DNA from: Telopea speciosissima
Taxonomy: Eukaryota; Streptophyta; Magnoliopsida; Proteales; Proteaceae
NCBI RefSeq assembly: GCF_018873765.1
Contig: NC_057926.1
Location: forward strand, 56,495,378-56,559,377
Direction of reading: 5' to 3'
DNA: 64,000 nucleotides
The notes under the pieces were generated by a model, which was not told the DNA's origin, made no database searches, and saw nothing but the letters and a program-made list of their open reading frames with translations. Made by a program: the position numbers and the translations under genes. Each line of letters begins with the position of its first letter. The stretch's first letter is position 1. This document shows, one piece after another, positions 57,291-64,000 of this stretch.

Positions 57291-60200
57291 CTATGATATT
57301 TTCAAAAAAAATAAACAATGTGAGGTGGGCTCTGGGGTGTTACCCTCATTGCACGAGTAACATTTTTAAGGAAAAAGGGATCTCCTTGGTCAAAAGTCAA
57401 CCCTATGAGATAACCATTATTTAATTGATCTCTAATTTTTCTCCTTTGGATTGCCTTTCTGAACTGTCCAAAAGAATGATAAATCAAACAAGGCAATCTA
57501 AAAAGTTTTAAACTCTGGGTGTCCATCCATGTTTGTCATATCCAAAGAGCTTTGCATCCAATAGAACATAAATATGATCTGTTGGAACAATGACTTTTGT
57601 GTTTCTCTTTGTCTCTATCTTTTGAGTTGAACCATACTGTCTCGTTGTGAGTTTATTTCCTTAAGTTCTGGCTTTAATGTGGGTGACATGCTCAGTATTG
57701 TTTATATGATGATGGAGTAATCTAACTAATAATTGGCACTAATTGATGTCTATCTTCTTTATCCTACTTTTACTGTTAAGCTGGAGTCAGAGAAGCCTGG
57801 ACAAGAACAAAAAGACCAGTTTATCTTATATTAATTAGAATTATTTAACTAAATCAGTGATTTCGGCTATGATCTCGCCCCTGAGAGGAAGAAATCTTAT
57901 CAGCTTAACGAAGATCTTAGTGTTTACTAGTCGATCACCAACGCATGTCACCTCTAATGATGATTAATATATACAAAAAATTGTGAAAAAAAATTACAGA
58001 AGGTTTTGGAAATTTCTACATTCTTATATGTATTACACTATTGAGGTGGGAGAATAATTCCGGGAAGCACAAGGTTTGGCTTTGAAATTTCCATTTGGTT
58101 CCTAGCAGAGAAGGTTCTACTAAAGGAATTGACTTTATTTGCCTTTAACACAGTTTTAGTGACTTAATAGAATAATTAAGTGAACCCCACGAATCAACCA
58201 GCCATTGTTAAATGAAAAAACCTCCTTTGTCATGTCAAAAAAGACAGATCTGGGATTCCTGTAATCTAACTCTGGTTTCCATTAGTTTAAGTACCAATCT
58301 TAAGGGACACGAAATAACAAAAACCAGCAGCCCCTGCCCTTTAAGCCAGTTATTATCGACCACACGATCAAGATTGATCCCTGATAGAGATGTGTTTTGA
58401 CCAAAAATTAGACCAAAATTGGATGTCGATTAAGAAAACCATAATTTCTTGGTTGGGAGCAAACCAATTAGGTGGGTTTTGAATGGAGGGTCCGAACCCA
58501 AATGGGTTTTTGCCATGTGTATGAAGAAGACTGCATAGTTTAAGAATTGTATGGAATGTGGAAGATAAGATTCATGTTATTGTCACTCAATCCTCCATAC
58601 CATGTTCATGGGTGACTTGGTGAAGCTTCAATCTTCACCACCTTGGAAAAGTAAGAGATTTTGAGGTTTTTGATCATAGAAACAATAAATCAGTGTGAGG
58701 GTTGCAGAGAGACTTTTTGCACAAATATGGAAATCTGCAGTGTTTTTCTTCTGGGAAAGTATCTTTTTCCTGTTCCCAATAACATATCTCTTCTCTACCT
58801 GCAAAACCATCTCATTCTACACATGAGAACATGGGTAAGCAGAGCAGGAATCCTTGATTTTCCTTCCCTTTTGGTGATGTTGTATACATGGATAGGGAAA
58901 GCCACCAGATATGACCACAGTTCTGGGTAGGTTTACCAGACCAAACAAAGGGGCTTTCTCTTTAAAAAAACAAAAACATAGGGAATATGACAGAGGTTGA
59001 GTCAAAGTAGAATCTGAAAGAAAGGACACCCTTTAGAACACGAAGGAATCTATTTTATGGCACTTTCTGAAAAGGAAGACTTCATTAACCTTCATTTAGG
59101 TTTATATGACACTTGGCATGTTTCTACAATAGAATCTGATTAGCATCATCCTTGGTGTAAGCATTTTCTTATGGGTCATATCCTAATTTTCAATCTTTGC
59201 TGTTAAAGTTGCAATATCAGATCATTGATCTGATTTGTGCCAGTGAATTCAGGTAGCTTAATTTTGATTGCATTTAATTTATTTTTGCAAGTCAATATAT
59301 CCTATTTACAGATATTCTACTACATGTTTTCTTCTCATCTCTTCTCTCTGATGAAAAGAAAGAGAAAACCAGAACACTTAAAGAGATTGACATTGGATAA
59401 AAATGAAAATATTTGAAATTTGAACTTTTGGAGTAGGTTCCTGATCAGTTGCTTTGTCTAAGTGATGCTTTGATAAATTTTTCTTTTTCTAATACTTTAA
59501 ATTTCTTTCGTCAAAATGACATATATTCTTCACTGTGTTTTCATCTTTTAACCTGTGATTTAGACCATTTGATAACATAAGCATAAAGTGAAAGATCCAT
59601 GCACATGTGCACCAAGTTCCTTTTAGAATGTCGAAAGAAAAAAGAAGAAATGATTCATGGGGGGCAATGTGATTATCTAAAAACCATTGGATTAGAATAA
59701 GCTCAATAAATGAACCCCACTTGAATTGCCAAATTCGACAGCTAAAGCCTCGAATCTCCTTTTTCTGTTTAGTGTAGAGCAAAGAAATGTAGATTATTGG
59801 TTTCAACTTTTTACACAGTATAGTTTGATTTTTTGCTCACCTTCGTGACTCTTTACAACTCTCTGATTTGTGTAGAGGTAGGCAATCACTTTTGAGGTTA
59901 GCAAAGCCTCGTTGGGTCATTAGATCTTTGGCACAGAACTCCACAGTCATGTCATGTCCGAATACTTCAATACTTAAACAACTAAAAATGATTCCAGCAT
60001 CCATAGGTGGTTTTCCATCCCCCACTACTTTTAGAACATGGTTGCATTTTAATTTGTTTTGGTAGAAAAGAACAGGGTTGCATTTGTTACTGGTTTCAAA
60101 TTGAATCTGAAACCTAATTTGAAGTAGCTCCTTTGCATTCCATTTTTTCAGTTTGAGAATAAGATTCAGTTAAAAAATAAAAAAAAAACATTGTATTCGC

Positions 60201-61992
60201 TGATATGAGATTTTTTACTTTGAAACTAGCAAAATACATCGGTGGAAAGAATTGTTCCAATTAAAAACTTGGATGCATAATCAGGGTTTTCCAGAAAATG
60301 AGAACTCTCTAGTGCTCTTCAAAATGCCCCTCGTCTTCAAAGAAGCCCTTTATATGAAATATGCATAAGTACAATAATACCCTGAGGGATATGAATACAA
60401 GAGAAAATTACAATAGAAAATATATGATAATACAATCCCTCTTCAGCTTAACAAAAATTACTAATGAATTGCTTGCTTACCAATGTAAGTGATGCAACCA
60501 CTCTCAGTTGTCTAAGAGCAGCCATTTTATGCGAAAATACCCAAGGTCCATACATTTTTATCCACCCTGTCTGGGACCCTGTGAAGGTGAGACTTGCACC
60601 ATGGATTTGAAAATACTAAGAGCAGTTGATAAATGGATTAGAACGCAGTGCACCAAACAAAACTAACAATGAAATGTCTTTCAAATTTTCAAAAGAAAGA
60701 TGATGATACATGTTATTTAACTGGATCCTAAAACTACATACCCGAACTCTAGAAATTTTAGTGCTTAGAAAGGGTGAAAGGATAAGAATGGACAGGCAAA
60801 ATGAGTTCCATAACCCAGTTCATAACCTAGAAGCTAAGTCATCAGATGTGATCTAATGGAAAGTGCTTAATGGAAGACTAACCCAGGTAATATTGCTACT
60901 TAATTTTGTTGGTTAAACCAGTTAGATATATAACCAAGCATGTAGCCTTACTTCTTCATGAGCTTTGACTGATCTTGAATTCACTTCCATCAACCTTCCA
61001 TAACTGTTTAACAACGCAAGCAATATGTGGTTTGTTCAATCCAATACATTTCATATCAAGTTAGACTAACCAAGTATGTGGCCTTACTTTCCATTCCTAA
61101 TACATCAGTTCTTTTTGTTTGCATTGTTCAGTCCCTAGCTGGGAGCTTTAGATGCCAATGTTAACAGATATATGTCCCAGTTTTGTCCACTTTTTGGGAC
61201 TCGATTATATGGGCTCTTCATGCTACAAAGATCAAGTTTACTATTGAATTGAGAAATATTTGAGAAGTAGAAATAGTCCTAAATAAGGTGGGATAGTAGA
61301 GTAGAGTATGTCCAGTTTGTTCTTTGATTGGCATTGAAAGAATTCTTAAATCATAATCACTTAACTGGAAATGAGGTCATCTGGTTGGAGTGCGTTGCTT
61401 TCAGGCTAGCTATTGAAATAGAGAAACCCTAATTTTTATTTCAAGCCTTCTTAGCTGCTTAGTTTTTAGTTGTACTTCTATACACACACAACAAAAAAGG
61501 AAAAAAGAGGGTTGGAGTTGCAGTTCTTTACTTTTAACACCAAATCCATGCAACCGCACAGAAAATTCCTCGTCAACTTCTGTTTTTTTTTTTCTCTGAT
61601 GGAGCTTGGCACTACAAAGAACAAGCAGTAATATGTAGGTAAATTTGAGATGCTATCTTGCAGTGAGGTTACTTTTTCCCTCTGCCTCCGCAAAGTGCTT
61701 TACGAAATGCTGTTAAAGGAGGTAAGAAGTCCATTTAGATTTGTTTAAAATTGTGTAACTTAATAAACTATTCTAATTATTGCTTGCAAGTTTCCGTTTT
61801 GAGTTCCATTAGATCCTACTGTAGAATTCTTTTATCCTGCAGCTGCCACAGCTTACAATTAACTTGCTAGGTAACATAATACAGTAAGAGATCAAGGATA
61901 GGATAGAAGAGAAATCCAAGCTTTCTTATTCATTCATTAATTCATGTACTATGATTATGAAAGAAATAATACCGAAGTAAGAAAGATGCCGA
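57291..61992. other. Long intergenic region
   Basis: 4.7 kb of AT-rich sequence. I see no conserved coding exon, tRNA gene or defined element. Open stretches on both strands are short and show no family resemblance. Confidence 0.5.
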
Positions 61993-63794
61993 TTAATTCC
62001 TCTCAAGTAATTGCTTGAACCATTGGGAAGACAACTTTGGATACCTCCTGAGATCTTTGTAGTCAACGTAGACAATGCCAAACCTTGATGTGTACCCTGA
62101 TTTCCATTCAAAATTGTCAAGCAACGACCACGCAAAGTAGCCAATTACGTTAGCTCCATCATCAATTGCCTTCTTGAGTTGAGTCAAATAGCCCTTGTAG
62201 AAGTTAATTCTTGTGGTGTCATACAATCCATTGGGGATAGTAACATTACCAGGATCATCCATGCCTGCCATCAGCCACCAGAAAATTTATATTATGGCCT
62301 TCTTTTATTTACTAAAACTCTATACAGGTCATTGAGTCTCATTCCTTATGGACTCCCAAGATAAATTCTACTCATCTATATGTGAAATAGTATGATGTAT
62401 CCATTTAGACCAAGGAGCTGTCTATCTGTGAAAATTCTAGCAGTGTTTCCCAACTATTAATGGGAAAACATAAGAGAACAAACCAACCAATAAAATTTTG
62501 TAGAAGAAGTCCTACCATCTTATCTTTATCAGTAATATACTAGGTTATGAATTTTAGCTTGCTCATACCATTCTCTGATAGAATAACAGTTGGATTCCCA
62601 TAATGCTCTTTCACATAGGTCAAAACCTTGTACATGCCCCATGGTACATCATACAACCAATAAGAATTTGCCTGCAAATATTCAACTTGTCAGATTGATG
62701 AAACCCCAAACAGAAAATCATTTAGGTATCAATTATTCTAAACTATCTTAATGAGGTGAGGAACCCATCATAGAAGCCCAAATTCAATAGGTAACAGAGG
62801 ATCCTAATTCAAACATTTGTTCAATCATTTCAAATGTAGAAATAACATAAAAACAAAGAAGTATGGTAAATTATGTATACCTTTGGTCCAATAGGTACCC
62901 CCTTGCGAGCAACTGCAGAGATTACAAATAAAACAGGGAGAAATAAATGATCAAGATAATTCTTGTGGGTAACATATTTTCTGTTACAAGGTAAATGAAG
63001 AAATCTTACAAGCAAATCCACAATGCCAGTCATTCTGATAGCCTGGAATGTAGTTGGTCTGATGAGGATCATACATGTAGTAAGCAGTGTACTCATTAAT
63101 ACCCACAAAATCTGATGAACCCTTCACCATTTCAACTTCTTCTTCTGCGAATTTGGGAAGCCTTTTTCCCACGATATCCTGCATTGTTCTCGGGTATTCA
63201 CCATATACAATGGGATGAAGGAACCTGCAAAATCAAGAACATCATCCAAGCCACAACGGCTAATATCTTATTAGTAACTGATGGCCAATGCACCCTACAT
63301 TAATTATGAGGTTAATGTCATTACCATCCAACATGAAAGTCCCTAGCTCTTTGGGCTGCTAGTTGGTCAGCCTTTCCTCTAGTAAGAGGTTCATACCAAA
63401 CAAAATCCAGGAGAATTCCAATCCGCCCCTTCTGTTCTGCCTACATTTCATGAAAAAGACACCAAAAGACATTATCAGTCATCAAAAGACCGCTATATAT
63501 AACTTGGACCCAACTGTGGAAGCAGAAAAAGTGATTCTTGCCTGATACTTCTCCCGGTATCTCTTAACTGCAGTTGCATGGGACAAAAGCAGATTATGGG
63601 CTACAATATAAGGTTCAGTAGCAGAATTCCCAGCTGTACAGTTTCCAAATGGTTGGGAACATCTTGCTGGAGCAAAGATCCCATTATCATAACCAAGTGC
63701 AGCTACAACCCTTGGCTCATTGAATGTCATCCAATTCTTCACTCTATCTCCAAATGTCTTGAAACAGAATTCGGCATAATTGGCATAGTCTTCC
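61993..63794 (-). CDS. BGLU44: GH1 beta-glucosidase, BGLU44-like (5' end beyond window)
   Basis: Six exons on minus: 63794-63542, 63440-63325, 63224-63010, 62912-62881, 62671-62569 and 62264-61993. They encode the last 329 residues of a protein that is usually just over 500 aa. GH1 enzymes hydrolyse beta-glucosides; the BGLU44 clade and its rice relatives also act on beta-mannosides and cell-wall oligosaccharides, usually outside the cell or in the vacuole. The acid/base glutamate is in TFNEP (about 63713-63728) and the nucleophile in ILSENG (about 62569-62586). Other landmarks are [45 protein letters not shown] and the sugar-pocket [12 protein letters not shown]. The sequence follows Arabidopsis BGLU44 closely. 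The first intron seen (63441-63541) starts with GC. The signal peptide and first exons lie to the right of 63794 or outside the window. Confidence 0.92.
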
Positions 63795-64000
63795 CTGTAT
63801 GTTTTGAAGAGAACCATTGAAGGCTTAATCAAATGGAATACGAACCACAAGTGTTTTGGATTGACAGATTCAACTTCAAATTCCTATTATTTCTATAAAA
63901 CCAACACAGATTTGAGAGTAGTGCTGTAAGCCTGTAAGGGTGAGCTCATTCTACATTACTTCTATAAAACCAACACAGAAACATACTATATAAGCTTTCT
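63795..64000. other. Intron or upstream DNA of the beta-glucosidase gene
   Basis: An AG acceptor (CATACAG) borders the exon at 63795, so this is intron. A short direct repeat (TTCTATAAAACCAACACAGA) occurs at about 63890 and 63960. The next exon upstream is not in the window. Confidence 0.7.

Noticed and set aside
1..64000. CRISPR arrays, operons or bacterial-type systems
   Set aside because: The window is plant nuclear DNA; no regularly spaced short repeats or polycistronic arrangement is present.

Overview
This is nuclear DNA from a flowering plant. The genes have many introns with GT/GC...AG borders, the protein families are plant-type (a HIPP metallochaperone, a four-repeat MYB, a GH1 beta-glucosidase, a GT14 glycosyltransferase), and the DNA between them is filled with Au-type SINEs, LINE tails, hAT elements and LTR retrotransposons. 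The species cannot be named from the sequence; long TE-filled introns would fit, for example, a magnoliid or early-diverging eudicot (weak inference).

Layout, left to right. (1) 1-6666: the last three exons of a GT14 (Core-2/I-branching family) gene on +, preceded by 5.7 kb of repeats and carrying a one-base frameshift. (2) 6667-11133: repeat-rich intergenic DNA, including a degenerate copy of the C-terminal module of the next gene. (3) 11134-26693 (-): a complete nine-exon MYB4R1/SNAPC4-like gene, 1300 codons before the stop, with an unusually long internally repeated tail. Its introns hold four solo LTRs, a SINE, a hAT element and a MITE. (4) 26756-44067: a rearranged block in the divergent intergenic region between MYB4R1 and EXO1. 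A 5.7-kb unit occurs twice in direct orientation, with an inverted copy of its central 1.7 kb between them (order a-b-c, b-inverted, a-b-c). The b segment is largely a hAT element carrying fragments that resemble the head-to-head first exons of ETHE1 and an F-box gene. A young 4.1-kb gag-only LTR element (TR-GAG type) sits inside the inverted copy. (5) 44498-51156 (+): a complete 12-exon EXO1-like nuclease gene (575 aa) with an E2F-type site upstream. (6) 51157-55010: TE relics, including a hAT MITE. (7) 55146-56217 (+): a complete three-exon HIPP gene (151 aa). (8) 56218-61992: intergenic DNA with little that is recognisable. (9) 61993-63794 (-): the last six exons of a BGLU44-like GH1 beta-glucosidase, cut by the right edge.

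MYB4R1 (predicted snRNA-gene transcription factor) and EXO1 (DNA repair) are divergently arranged and would have been about 6 kb apart before the rearrangement. No operon-like co-operation is expected among these genes. The most unusual biology is the a-b-c/b-inverted/a-b-c structure and the double gene capture inside its hAT element.
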